From contig NZ_QQAK01000009.1 of NCBI RefSeq assembly GCF_003384035.1, positions 1 through 64,000 of the forward strand: 64,000 nt of DNA, given 5' to 3'. Below, one piece after another: positions 31,524 to 40,860 of this stretch; position 1 is the stretch's first letter; each line of letters begins with the position of its first letter. The translations under genes and the position numbers were made by a program. Below the pieces are notes generated by a model, which saw nothing but the letters and a program-made list of their open reading frames with translations, did no database searches and was not told the origin of the DNA. The DNA is from Sporosarcina sp. BI001-red (GTDB lineage Bacteria > Bacillota > Bacilli > Bacillales_A > Planococcaceae).

Positions 31524-33014
31524 GTGAATACAAGTAAATTATTGGCAATTTTGCCAGTTAAACGTGTGGTAGGAGAACTACCCGAAGAAGTAACGGATCT
31601 CTCGACAGACTCTCGTGAAATCAATGCAGGTGGACTTTTTGTTTGTATCGAAGGCTATACTGTAGATGGTCATCGATATGTCACTTCAGCAATTGAATCT
31701 GGCGCTCGCGTCATCATTGCATCTAAACCTATCGAAGTGGATTCGGAAAAAGTGGCAGTTGTCTATGTGGAGAGTACATCAGAGGCAGTCAGTTTGCTTG
31801 CTTCTGCCTGGTGTGGGTATCCTTCGAAACGAATGAAAATGATTGGTGTTACAGGAACAAACGGGAAAACGAGTGTTAGCAATGTCATTCATGGAATTTT
31901 GATGGGGGCAGGGGAACGTTCGGCTGTTTCTGGTACAATTGGATTCAACTTAGATGGTGTGTTGTATGAGACTGAAAATACGACGACTGACGTGTTGACC
32001 ACCCAAAAAATGATAGCCCGTGCAGCTGAAGAGGGATGCGACACGATGACGATGGAAGTATCTTCTCATGGTCTTGTCGAAGGTCGATTAGCCGGAACGG
32101 AATTTGACATAGCAATCTTCACGAACTTAACTCACGATCACTTGGACTTCCATGGTACGATGGAGAACTATGGAAATGCGAAAGGCTTGCTTTTTGCTCA
32201 GCTTGGGCAAGACTTCCAACAACAAAAAATTGCGGTGTTAAACGCAGATGATCCATGGCACACTAAAATGAAAGAGATGACATCTTTCCCTGTCCTAACT
32301 TATGGAATACATGCAGATGCCATGTTTACAGCTGTTAATATTGACCTTAGAACAGATGGTACTACGTTTACGCTACAATCGCCTGAAGGAAAATGGGAAG
32401 TGGAAATGCGGATGATCGGGGAGTTTAGTGTCTCCAATGCACTCGCTGCGATTACTGCTCTTTATGCAAAAGGGCTGGCAATCCCTGATATCATTGCGCC
32501 ACTTCGATATCTTGCACCCATAAAAGGGCGTATGGAACGAGTGGAAACTGAACTACCATTAACTATCTACGTGGACTATGCCCATTCTGCAGATGCAATT
32601 GAAAAAGCAATTGATGCTGTTCTTCCATATAAATCATCGGATTCAAAACTTATCTTTGTAATCGGTACAGGCGGAAATAGGGATCGGAAAAAGCGCCCTG
32701 TAATGGCTGAAAAAGCATCAGCTGCGGACTACGTTATTTTAACGACGGATGATCCAAGGGATGAGCCGTATGAGTCAATTACCTCTGAACTTGCAGCAGG
32801 AATGACCCATAAACAATTTGCCTGTATAGGGGATCGGGATGCAGCTGTAAGACATGCGATCGACGTTGCGAGCGAAGGCGATATCATCATCTTTGCAGGA
32901 AAAGGACACGAGGATTTTCAAATTATCGGCTCAACAAAATATCCACATTCAGATGCATTGATTGCGCTGGAAGAAGCCGGAAAGAAATTTGGTCAAGGCT
33001 TGATCGGCAAATAA
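31524..33014 (+). CDS. murE: UDP-N-acetylmuramoyl-tripeptide synthetase MurE (stand-alone copy)
   Basis: Adds the third stem-peptide residue (L-Lys or meso-diaminopimelate) to UDP-MurNAc-L-Ala-D-Glu. 496 residues from GTG 31524, which has GGAGGAG at 4-5 bases; the longer frame from 31473 is rejected. ATP loop MIGVTGTNGKTSVSNVI, substrate block NTTTDVLTTQKMI, FTNLTHDHLDFHGTMENY, and third-residue selectivity region TTDDPRDEPYES with GKGHEDFQI. The DDPR and GKGHE residues resemble the diaminopimelate type, whereas position next to prfC resembles the staphylococcal lysine-adding gene. Not in a division/cell-wall cluster. Confidence 0.92.
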   Translation: MNTSKLLAILPVKRVVGELPEEVTDLSTDSREINAGGLFVCIEGYTVDGHRYVTSAIESGARVIIASKPIEVDSEKVAVVYVESTSEAVSLLASAWCGYPSKRMKMIGVTGTNGKTSVSNVIHGILMGAGERSAVSGTIGFNLDGVLYETENTTTDVLTTQKMIARAAEEGCDTMTMEVSSHGLVEGRLAGTEFDIAIFTNLTHDHLDFHGTMENYGNAKGLLFAQLGQDFQQQKIAVLNADDPWHTKMKEMTSFPVLTYGIHADAMFTAVNIDLRTDGTTFTLQSPEGKWEVEMRMIGEFSVSNALAAITALYAKGLAIPDIIAPLRYLAPIKGRMERVETELPLTIYVDYAHSADAIEKAIDAVLPYKSSDSKLIFVIGTGGNRDRKKRPVMAEKASAADYVILTTDDPRDEPYESITSELAAGMTHKQFACIGDRDAAVRHAIDVASEGDIIIFAGKGHEDFQIIGSTKYPHSDALIALEEAGKKFGQGLIGK

Positions 33015-33047
33015 ATGCCGGGCTCGTATACGAAGGAGAATAAGGAA

Positions 33048-34622
33048 ATGACTAAAAATATGCAACAGGAAATTGCCTCACGACGAACATTCGCCATCAT
33101 TTCTCACCCGGATGCCGGGAAAACTACGATGACAGAAAAACTGCTTTATTTCGGTGGCGCAATCCGTGATGCTGGGACGGTTAAAGGAAAGAAGAGTGGG
33201 AAGTATGCCACGTCTGACTGGATGGAGATCGAAAAACAACGGGGTATCTCAGTGACTTCCTCTGTTTTGCAGTTCGATTACGATGGGAAACGGGTCAACA
33301 TTCTAGATACACCAGGACACGAAGACTTCAGTGAAGATACGTATCGTACGCTAATGGCAGTCGATGCAGCAGTCATGATGGTAGACTCAGCAAAAGGTAT
33401 CGAGCCTCAAACCATCAAGCTTTTCAAAGTTTGTCGCATGCGGGGTATCCCTATTTTTACATTCATCAACAAAATGGACCGACAAGGTAAAGAACCACTT
33501 GAGTTAATGGAAGAATTGGAAGAGGTTCTGGGCATCGAATCCTACGCAATGAACTGGCCAATCGGTATGGGAAAAGAATTCATAGGGATTTACGATCGCT
33601 TCAACAATCGCATTGAACAAGCCCGCGTTGAAGGGGAAGAAAAGTTTCTTGAGCTGAACGAAGAAGGTCAACTTGCCAATCCTCATCCTATGATGGAGAC
33701 ATCTTATTACAAACAAGCAGTGGAAGACGCACTGTTATTAGAAGAAGCCGGAAATTCCTTTGATGAAGCCCGTGTCACAAAGGGAGAGCTTACACCTGTA
33801 TTCTTCGGTAGTGCTTTGACAAACTTTGGTGTTCAGACATTTTTAGAGACATTTTTAAACTTTGCGCCCTCTCCTCAACCACGCATCACAGAGAACGAAC
33901 AATATGTCGATCCATTGACGGATGAATTCTCAGGATTCATCTTCAAGATTCAGGCAAATATGAACCCTGCACACCGGGATCGTATCGCATTCGTTCGAAT
34001 TGTGTCTGGTTCGTTTGAAAGAGGAATGACTGTTAACATTCCTCGTATAGGGAAAACAGTAAAGCTGTCTCAGACCACTCAATTTCTTGCAGATGATCGA
34101 GAAACCGTGAATGAAGCAGTAGCGGGAGACATTATTGGATTGTATGATACGGGGAACTATCAAATTGGGGATACTGTCGTTGGAGGCAAGGCCACGTACC
34201 AATTCGAAGCATTGCCGCAGTTCAATCCAGAGTTATTTGTTAGAGTCACTGCAAAGAACGTCATGAAGTCAAAACACTTCCATAAGGGTATTTTGCAGTT
34301 GGTTCAAGAAGGGGCTATCCAATATTATAAAACGCTTCATACGGAAGAAGTTATTCTGGGTGCAGTAGGTCAACTACAGTTTGAAGTATTTGAGCACCGT
34401 ATGAAAAACGAGTACAACGTCGAAGTCCAAATGGAGCATATTGGCTCAAAAGTAGCGCGCTGGATCGAAAACGAATCAGACGTAAAAGAATCCATGACAG
34501 GACCACGTTCCATGCTCGTAAAAGACCGTTTTGATAATTTAGTATTCCTTTTCGAAAACGACTTTGCAATGCGTTGGTTCAGTGACAAATTCCCGGATAT
34601 CCGATTATATAGTTTGTTATAA
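33048..34622 (+). CDS. prfC: Peptide chain release factor 3
   Basis: Translational GTPase that recycles RF1/RF2 after termination. 524 residues. GTPase motifs: [15 protein letters not shown] (P loop), the [12 protein letters not shown] switch I region, [14 protein letters not shown] (G3), and INKMDR (G4); elongation-factor-like domains follow, with the RF3-specific C-terminal part ending [19 protein letters not shown] 33048 is chosen because GAAGGAG lies 9 bases upstream; the ATG at 33015 lacks a site. B. subtilis has no prfC while staphylococci do. It follows murE by 33 bases. Confidence 0.95.
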   Translation: MTKNMQQEIASRRTFAIISHPDAGKTTMTEKLLYFGGAIRDAGTVKGKKSGKYATSDWMEIEKQRGISVTSSVLQFDYDGKRVNILDTPGHEDFSEDTYRTLMAVDAAVMMVDSAKGIEPQTIKLFKVCRMRGIPIFTFINKMDRQGKEPLELMEELEEVLGIESYAMNWPIGMGKEFIGIYDRFNNRIEQARVEGEEKFLELNEEGQLANPHPMMETSYYKQAVEDALLLEEAGNSFDEARVTKGELTPVFFGSALTNFGVQTFLETFLNFAPSPQPRITENEQYVDPLTDEFSGFIFKIQANMNPAHRDRIAFVRIVSGSFERGMTVNIPRIGKTVKLSQTTQFLADDRETVNEAVAGDIIGLYDTGNYQIGDTVVGGKATYQFEALPQFNPELFVRVTAKNVMKSKHFHKGILQLVQEGAIQYYKTLHTEEVILGAVGQLQFEVFEHRMKNEYNVEVQMEHIGSKVARWIENESDVKESMTGPRSMLVKDRFDNLVFLFENDFAMRWFSDKFPDIRLYSLL

Positions 34623-34637
34623 GTAAACGAACACTTC

Positions 34638-34670
34638 AAAAACCCGTTACATATTGTGAACGGGTTTTTT
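34638..34670 (+). terminator. Terminator of murE-prfC
   Basis: AAAAACCCGTT (34638-34648) and AACGGGTTTTT (34659-34669) around a 10-base loop, with T run. Confidence 0.88.
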
Positions 34671-34764
34671 TACTATCTCAAAATTTTCAAACGTTCTGTT
34701 TGAACTCAAGCGTTGCATTGCATATGATGAAAGTACTGTATTTCAGATAAAAGGGGACGCGTAC

Positions 34765-37700
34765 ATGAAAATTAGTGATTTTTCGATTAAACGCCCAGTA
34801 TTTACGATCGTCACGATGTTTTTAATCATCATTCTAGGAGTCGTATCTTTTTTAAAGATACCCGTTACACTTATCCCGGATCTTAATCCGCCTGTCGCAG
34901 TAGTCGTTGCGAATTATGGGGGTGCTTCACCAACGGAAGTCAGTGAGAAGCTAACCAAGCCATTGGAAGAAAGCTTATCCACAGCCCCTGGATTAAAGTC
35001 CTTGCAATCCACTTCTCAAGAAGGCGCCACACTCGTTTTCATGATGTTTGACTGGTCTGCAAATATCGATGACGTCCAGCTCGATATCTTACAGCGCATT
35101 GATCAGGTACCAGTACCAGAAGGAGCGGACAAGCCCCGCTTCATGAAGTTTGACCCATCGCAATTCCCAGTCATTCAGCTCTCACTAAAAACAGCTTCTG
35201 AAGATGTAGATATTCGGAAGATTGCTGAAGAATTGGAAACTGAATTACGCCAAACGGAAGGCGTCGCAAGTGTTAGTGTATCTGGTAAACTAGTTGAAGA
35301 AATTCAAATTGTTTTAGATGAAAATAAGCTAGAAAAGAATGGATTGACTCAAGCAGACGTATTACAAGCAGTACAAGCTTCGAATGTAACGATGCCAGGT
35401 GAGCCTGTTAGTGCATCAGGGGGCAAACAGCTGACAACAAGAATTATTAGCACTCTTAATTCAGCGGAAGATGTGAAAAACGTCATCATTGGATCAAATC
35501 CAGTGACAGGAAAGCGGATGTACGTAAAAGATGTTGCATCTGTTGCCCGCGCAGAAGCTAATAGTGGTACGGTAACTCGTGCAAATGATCAACAAGCTGT
35601 ATTACTTTCTGTGCTCCAGGAATCAGGTGCGAATACCGCTGAAGTATCCAATTCTTTTAAACAATCATTAGATCGCCTTTTAGGTGAGGAAAAATTTAAA
35701 GGCATAGATGCAGATATATTGTTTGACCAAGGTGATTACGTGAAATTGGCCATCAATAACATAGGTCAATCACTCATTCTTGGTGGTCTCTTCGCCATGA
35801 TCGTGCTCTTCTTCTTCCTTAAGGGAATTAGAAGTCCAATTATTATAGGCGTTGCCATCCCTTATTCAGTTATTGTCACATTTGTTCTCATGTTCTTTGC
35901 AGACTTCTCGCTCAATATTATGACATTAGGAGCATTAGCTCTCGGAATCGGAATGCTCGTGGACAATTCCATAGTTGTCATTGAAAATATAGAACGACAC
36001 TTAGCGATGGGGAAAGATCGCAAAGTTGCAGCAAGCGAAGGGGCGAAGGAAGTCAGCGGGGCAATCATTGCGTCCACTTTGACGACACTGGCCGTCTTTG
36101 TTCCTGTTATTTTCATAAGCGGGTTGATTGGACAAATCTTTACACAATTTGCGTTAACCATTTCGTTTAGTCTATTTGCATCTCTTGTGGTTGCATTGAC
36201 CGTTGTACCAATGATGGCGAGCCGGATGCTACGCAAACCACGTCGCAACATAGAAGCTCGAAGACGACGCTCGAAGACGCTTAATACTTTTGAGAAATCT
36301 ATTAAATGGTCTTTGGCACATCGATTCCTCATTCTGTCTATGACTGTAGTTTTACTCGTTGTCAGTGCATTTGGACTGTTTAAAGTAGGGACGGAATTCT
36401 TGCCATCAACCGATGAAGGTTTTTTCAGTATTAACGTAGACCTTCCAAATGGATCTTCTCTCGAAACAACGAATGCAACAGTGAAAAAGGTTGAAGAGGT
36501 TCTGAAAGAACAAAAAGATGTGGATGTATACGTCAGTCTAGTTGGAGGAACCCAACAGTCTATCGCACAAGGAGGATCTCAAGCGGATACAGCAGAAATG
36601 TATGTGAAGCTGAAACCGTTGGGGGATCGAGAGCGTTCAGTGTTCGATTTCATGGATGATGTGAAACCGAAAGTAAACAAAGCGATTGGGGACACTGCTG
36701 AAGTTAGCTTTAACGTACAAGCTGCTGCAGGTTCAAGTCCTAATACGTTATCGTTTTCAATAGAAGACACAAACGAAACGCGTTTAAATGAAGCAACTGA
36801 AAAAATCGATGATACTCTCAGAAAGTTAGATGGGATTACAGAAGTATCTAATAACTTAATGGATACCGTTGAGGAAGTCCAAGTAACTGTCGATCAAAAG
36901 CTAGCTGCTGATTTTGGATTAGCTCCTTATCAAGTCGCTCAAACGATTACAGACGTTACGCGAGGTACATTTGCCACGCAGATTGTCGATGAAAATGATC
37001 AAGTGTTAACGGTGAAAGTCCAGTATGACAAAAAGTTTTATAAAGATACGGGCGCTCTACGAAAGATTAAACTCCGTACTCCGACTGGACAATTCGTCAA
37101 ATTAGGACAGATCGCTAAAATTGACATTGCTGAAGGGCCGGTCGCCATTCAACGTGTTGACCAGGCACACTCCGTTTCATATGATGTGAAGTATGAAAAT
37201 GATAAATCACTTGGGGAAATAACTAAATCCGTGAACGAAGCAATAGAAGGACTCAAGTTGCCCGATGAAGTGAAAATGTCCTACAGTGGGGACCGTGAAC
37301 TATTTGAGAGCGCAGCGAACGACATGTTGTTGGCACTCATACTTGCAGTCGTTCTTGTTTACATTGTAATGGCGGCGCAGTTCGAGTCTTTCAAATACCC
37401 ATTCGTTATCATGTTCTCTGTTCCATTGATGATAATCGGTGTCGCAATAGGGTTGTTCGCAACGAATACACCAATTAGTGTTACATCAATCATAGGGATT
37501 CTTGTATTAGTAGGAATTGTCGTTAACAACGGGATTGTCCTAGTTGACTATATTAATCAGCAAAAGGAAAAAGGGATGGGATCGTATGATGCGATTGTCA
37601 TCTCTGTGAAAAACCGGGTGCGTCCAATTCTTATGACAGCACTAACAACAATCCTGGGCTTGCTACCATTAGCCCTTGGCATCGGTGAAGGAACAGAAAT

Positions 37701-37854
37701 AAACCAGCCAATGGGAATTGCAGTAATTGGAGGACTTATCAGCTCCACGTTCTTGACACTCTTCATCGTTCCAATCATCTATAGTCTGTTCGATAAAGAA
37801 ACAAGGAGACGTGCACGTCCAATAAAAGCTGTCGATAAGCAAAACGATAACTAA
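34765..37854 (+). CDS. swrC: RND-family efflux permease (SwrC/YerP-like)
   Basis: 1029-residue proton-driven exporter of the AcrB/HAE1 type; SwrC of B. subtilis exports surfactin and gives resistance to membrane-active agents. Two similar halves: each has a first helix (RPVFTIVTMFLIIILGVVSF; HRFLILSMTVVLLVVSAFGLF), a large extracytoplasmic part and a block of helices; the proton-relay region ALALGIGMLVDNSIVVIENIE (helix 4) is present. A basic loop RKPRRNIEARRRRSK joins the halves. ATG 34765 follows AAAAGGGGACG. No adaptor or outer-membrane gene nearby, as expected for a Gram-positive. The substrate here is unknown. Confidence 0.9.
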   Translation: MKISDFSIKRPVFTIVTMFLIIILGVVSFLKIPVTLIPDLNPPVAVVVANYGGASPTEVSEKLTKPLEESLSTAPGLKSLQSTSQEGATLVFMMFDWSANIDDVQLDILQRIDQVPVPEGADKPRFMKFDPSQFPVIQLSLKTASEDVDIRKIAEELETELRQTEGVASVSVSGKLVEEIQIVLDENKLEKNGLTQADVLQAVQASNVTMPGEPVSASGGKQLTTRIISTLNSAEDVKNVIIGSNPVTGKRMYVKDVASVARAEANSGTVTRANDQQAVLLSVLQESGANTAEVSNSFKQSLDRLLGEEKFKGIDADILFDQGDYVKLAINNIGQSLILGGLFAMIVLFFFLKGIRSPIIIGVAIPYSVIVTFVLMFFADFSLNIMTLGALALGIGMLVDNSIVVIENIERHLAMGKDRKVAASEGAKEVSGAIIASTLTTLAVFVPVIFISGLIGQIFTQFALTISFSLFASLVVALTVVPMMASRMLRKPRRNIEARRRRSKTLNTFEKSIKWSLAHRFLILSMTVVLLVVSAFGLFKVGTEFLPSTDEGFFSINVDLPNGSSLETTNATVKKVEEVLKEQKDVDVYVSLVGGTQQSIAQGGSQADTAEMYVKLKPLGDRERSVFDFMDDVKPKVNKAIGDTAEVSFNVQAAAGSSPNTLSFSIEDTNETRLNEATEKIDDTLRKLDGITEVSNNLMDTVEEVQVTVDQKLAADFGLAPYQVAQTITDVTRGTFATQIVDENDQVLTVKVQYDKKFYKDTGALRKIKLRTPTGQFVKLGQIAKIDIAEGPVAIQRVDQAHSVSYDVKYENDKSLGEITKSVNEAIEGLKLPDEVKMSYSGDRELFESAANDMLLALILAVVLVYIVMAAQFESFKYPFVIMFSVPLMIIGVAIGLFATNTPISVTSIIGILVLVGIVVNNGIVLVDYINQQKEKGMGSYDAIVISVKNRVRPILMTALTTILGLLPLALGIGEGTEINQPMGIAVIGGLISSTFLTLFIVPIIYSLFDKETRRRARPIKAVDKQNDN

Positions 37855-37864
37855 AATTTGACTT

Positions 37865-37895
37865 AAAAGTAGAGGAGAAAATCCCTCTACTTTTT
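37865..37895 (+). terminator. Terminator of the RND gene
   Basis: AAAAGTAGAGG (37865-37875) and CCTCTACTTTT (37884-37894), followed by T. Confidence 0.85.
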
Positions 37896-38077
37896 CGTAT
37901 TCTAGGAATAGGACAATCATTCATATACTGCATCGATTTCTCATATAGTGTGAGTATCTGCAAAGGAATGTTTTAGGGAAAGAACAGCAGCTACAAAATA
38001 CGATTCTCCTGACTGGTCCCGATTGTGTCAAAACTAAAACATCTAGATGAAAATTATTTAAAAAAGTGGATGTTTAG

Positions 38078-38106
38078 TTTACAGAACAGCTGATGATTAG
38101 TATAAT
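38078..38106 (+). promoter_or_regulatory. Sigma-A promoter of the manganese riboswitch-ykoY unit
   Basis: TTTACA (38078-38083), 17-base spacer, TATAAT (38101-38106). Transcription would begin near 38113, about 30 bases before the aptamer. Confidence 0.75.
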
Positions 38107-38143
38107 AAAGGGAGAAAAGTACCCAACAACTGAATGTCTTTGA

Positions 38144-38267
38144 CGTTTGTCAAAGGGGAGTAGCTATAGGGAAACCTATTTCATAGTCGTCAATACATGG
38201 TGATACAGCGCCATCGGTTATGATAGCTGGATTTTTTACGAATTCCGACTTAGCGAGACCTTTGCCT
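38144..38267 (+). ncRNA. yybP-ykoY manganese riboswitch aptamer
   Basis: Conserved parts in order: CAAAGGGGAGTAGC at 38151-38164, a hairpin arm (TATAGGGAAACCTA), GTCGTCAATACA at 38187-38198, a second variable arm, and TAGCGAGACCTTTGCC at 38251-38266. These are the invariant loops of the yybP-ykoY family, which binds Mn2+. P1 pairs CAAAGG with CCTTTG (38259-38264). The downstream gene ykoY encodes a TerC-family manganese exporter, the commonest partner of this riboswitch. Confidence 0.95.
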
Positions 38268-38289
38268 TTTATTAGGTGAGGGTTTTTTT
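38259..38289 (+). terminator. Riboswitch expression-platform terminator
   Basis: CCTTTGCCT (38259-38267), loop TTTATT, AGGTGAGGG (38274-38282), nine pairs including G-T, then seven T. The left arm is the 3' strand of aptamer P1, so terminator and ligand-bound aptamer are mutually exclusive: Mn2+ should turn ykoY on. Confidence 0.88.
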
Positions 38290-38314
38290 GATTGAAAAAA
38301 AGGAGGAATTTTTC

Positions 38315-39073
38315 TTGGAATCGATTTTCTTTGAATACGCGTGGGTGCTACTCGTACTAATTATTTTGGAAGGTCTTCTCGCAGCAGATAATGCCGTGGT
38401 TATGGCAGTTATGGTGAAACACCTACCTAAGTTACAACAGAAGAAAGCATTGTTTTACGGACTGGTTGGAGCATTTGTTTTCCGATTCACTGCTCTGTTT
38501 TTCATCACTTATCTAGTGAACTATTGGGAAATCCAGGCGTTAGGTGCAATTTACTTATTGTATATATCGATCAAAAATATTTATGATCAAAAACATCATA
38601 AAAATGAAAATTCGACTAAGAAAAAACGTAAAGAGTCTGGTTTTTGGTTTACTGTATTGAAAGTGGAACTTGCAGATATCGCATTTGCACTGGACTCCAT
38701 GCTTGCAGCTGTGGCACTTGCTGTCACACTTCCAGAACTAGGTGACTTCCACATTGGTGGCATAAATGGTGGGCAATTTACCGTTATGTTGATTGGCGGA
38801 ATTGTAGGGCTTATCTTAATCAGATTCGCTGCTCGTCAATTTGTAACCTTGCTAGAGAAATTCCCTGCACTTGAAACAGCTGCCTTCCTAATTGTAGGAT
38901 GGGTAGGAGTTAAACTTGCGGTTATGACACTTGCACATCCTAATGTGCAAATTATCGATACAGAGTTTCCACACTCGACTATTTGGAAACTTATTTTCTG
39001 GACTGTCCTTGCAGCCATTGCTATAGGTGGTTATTTAACAGCTGTTGCAAGCAAGCGAAAAACTTCGAAGTAA
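38315..39073 (+). CDS. ykoY: TerC-family manganese exporter YkoY (MeeY)
   Basis: Polytopic membrane protein of about 252 residues; YkoY-type proteins export Mn2+ and help metalate secreted proteins. Signature segments: LEGLLAADNAVVMAVMVKHLP, AFVFRFTALFFITYLV, and the second acidic helix VELADIAFALDSMLAAVAL, whose Asp residues form the metal path; WVGVKLAVMTLAHP near the end. The start is TTG 38315, with a strong AGGAGG 8 bases upstream; the longer frame from 38276 overlaps the terminator hairpin and is rejected. Controlled by the Mn2+ riboswitch directly upstream. Confidence 0.93.
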   Translation: MESIFFEYAWVLLVLIILEGLLAADNAVVMAVMVKHLPKLQQKKALFYGLVGAFVFRFTALFFITYLVNYWEIQALGAIYLLYISIKNIYDQKHHKNENSTKKKRKESGFWFTVLKVELADIAFALDSMLAAVALAVTLPELGDFHIGGINGGQFTVMLIGGIVGLILIRFAARQFVTLLEKFPALETAAFLIVGWVGVKLAVMTLAHPNVQIIDTEFPHSTIWKLIFWTVLAAIAIGGYLTAVASKRKTSK

Positions 39074-39080
39074 TTCAATT

Positions 39081-39126
39081 AAAACTGTCCAGCGCGGATT
39101 AGATCCGTTGCGCTGGACAGTTTTTT
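39081..39126 (+). terminator. Terminator of ykoY
   Basis: AAAACTGTCCAGCGC (39081-39095) and complement (39110-39124), perfect 15-base stem, followed by T. Confidence 0.92.
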
Positions 39127-39277
39127 ACTTCCAATGAAAGAAATGCCTAGTGGATCGTAAATGCTAGGTTGAAAATGGTACTAGGTGCCCATGCTAAAAA
39201 GGAACTGAATTTCTCTGACAGGATAAATTCGATTATGGTATGATTATGTCCTCCTGAAGGAAAGGATCGGATATTAG

Positions 39278-40627
39278 ATGAAACTTAACCGTGAAAGTTT
39301 ACGCAGGTTCACACCTGCTCAATTAATCGTATTTTATTACTTTTTAGCTATCGCATGTTCTTTTTTGTTATTAAATTTGCCCGGCGTTTACAACCCCGGT
39401 GTGAAAATCTCATTCATTGACAGCTTATTCACCTCCGTGAGTGCGGTGAGTGTTACAGGATTGACTCCGATTAGTATTGCGGGCACGTATTCCGTATTCG
39501 GACTATGTATGCTCATGCTCGTCCTGCAACTAGGCGGTATCGGCATTATGTCGATAGGTACATTTTTTTGGCTACTTGTGAAGAAGCGTATCGGACTCCG
39601 CGAACGACAGCTAATTATGGTGGATCACAATCAGTACTCTTTAGCCGGCGTTGTTCAACTGATTAAACAAATTGTACGGATCATTTTCCTAATTGAACTT
39701 ATTGGTGGAATTATTCTGACCATTTACATTATGCCGGTGTATGGGTCATTTTCAGAAGCATTATTAAATGGCATGTTCTTGTCGGTCTCTGCTACAACAA
39801 ATGCAGGATTTGATATTACAGATGCCTCCCTATTGCCATACTTCAACGACTATTTTGTCCAAACTATTATCATGGTGCTGATTATTTTAGGGGCAATAGG
39901 ATTCCCAGTTCTTGTAGAAGTGAAAAGTTTCTTTTCAAAAAAGGTTCCTCATTTCCGTTTTTCGTTATTTACTAAAATCACGACATCCACATTCGGATTA
40001 CTTTTAGTATTCGGGGCAGTGATGATCTATATTTTAGAGTCTTTTCATTCTTTTAAAGGGATGTCTTGGCATGAAAAGATTTTTTCTTCCCTATTTCACT
40101 CAGTTTCAGCACGTTCTGCAGGTTTAACGACCTATAATATTACCAGCTTCAGTGACGCCACAGATATCGTCATCAGCTCGTTAATGTTTATCGGTGCTTC
40201 GCCAAGTTCAGTGGGCGGGGGGATACGAACAACAACCTTTGCGATTGCGGTCCTCTTTCTCATTAACTTTGCAAAAGGGAAAGATGTCATTCACATATTT
40301 AAACGACGTATCAAGCTGGTGGATATTTTCCGATCATATGCTGTCATTTTACTCGCGGGTTTCATGGTTATGACGGCTCTTCTCATTTTATTGATTACTG
40401 AGCCGGGAGTTCCGGTAGTCTCTTTACTGTTTGAGATTACCTCTGCATTCGGAACATGCGGTATGTCGCTTGGGATTACTGCTGATTTATCAATTCCGGG
40501 GAAAATCATCATCATGGCTTTAATGTTCATCGGACGAGTTGGGCTCATATCATTCCTCTTCACCTTAGGTGGGAAAGTGAACAAAACTTCTTTCCGCTAT
40601 CCGAAAGAGCGAGTGATAATAGGATAA
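39278..40627 (+). CDS. ktrD: Ktr-type potassium uptake permease (TrkH family, KtrD-like)
   Basis: 449-residue membrane subunit importing K+ (with Na+ dependence in Ktr systems). Four M-P-M repeats with selectivity glycines: SVTGLTPI, ATTNAGFDI, ARSAGLTTYN and TCGMSLGIT-like FGTCGMS. ATG 39278 follows AAAGGAT. No regulatory KtrA/KtrC gene is adjacent; in B. subtilis ktrD likewise stands apart from ktrC, and like here it lies near kinE. KtrB versus KtrD is decided by context only. Confidence 0.88.
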   Translation: MKLNRESLRRFTPAQLIVFYYFLAIACSFLLLNLPGVYNPGVKISFIDSLFTSVSAVSVTGLTPISIAGTYSVFGLCMLMLVLQLGGIGIMSIGTFFWLLVKKRIGLRERQLIMVDHNQYSLAGVVQLIKQIVRIIFLIELIGGIILTIYIMPVYGSFSEALLNGMFLSVSATTNAGFDITDASLLPYFNDYFVQTIIMVLIILGAIGFPVLVEVKSFFSKKVPHFRFSLFTKITTSTFGLLLVFGAVMIYILESFHSFKGMSWHEKIFSSLFHSVSARSAGLTTYNITSFSDATDIVISSLMFIGASPSSVGGGIRTTTFAIAVLFLINFAKGKDVIHIFKRRIKLVDIFRSYAVILLAGFMVMTALLILLITEPGVPVVSLLFEITSAFGTCGMSLGITADLSIPGKIIIMALMFIGRVGLISFLFTLGGKVNKTSFRYPKERVIIG

Positions 40628-40860
40628 TTGAATTTGTTTGGACATGAAATTCTTTGAGGCTATTCTAAAAAATCATCCATTATTTCTTAGAATAACCTTG
40701 TCTGGAAGAAAACTTGAACAATATAATTCCAAAGGCCTATATGAGGAATGGTCGAGATATGAAATAATCTGAATTATGCAGAATGATTCGTTTTCTATAT
40801 AAGTTATAATAACGGGTGCTATTTCATATCTTGTCTTGATAGTCTTTGAGGGGGTAAAGA

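Noticed and set aside
39127-39277. c-di-AMP (ydaO) riboswitch before ktrD
   Set aside because: The interval is too short and lacks the conserved ydaO segments.
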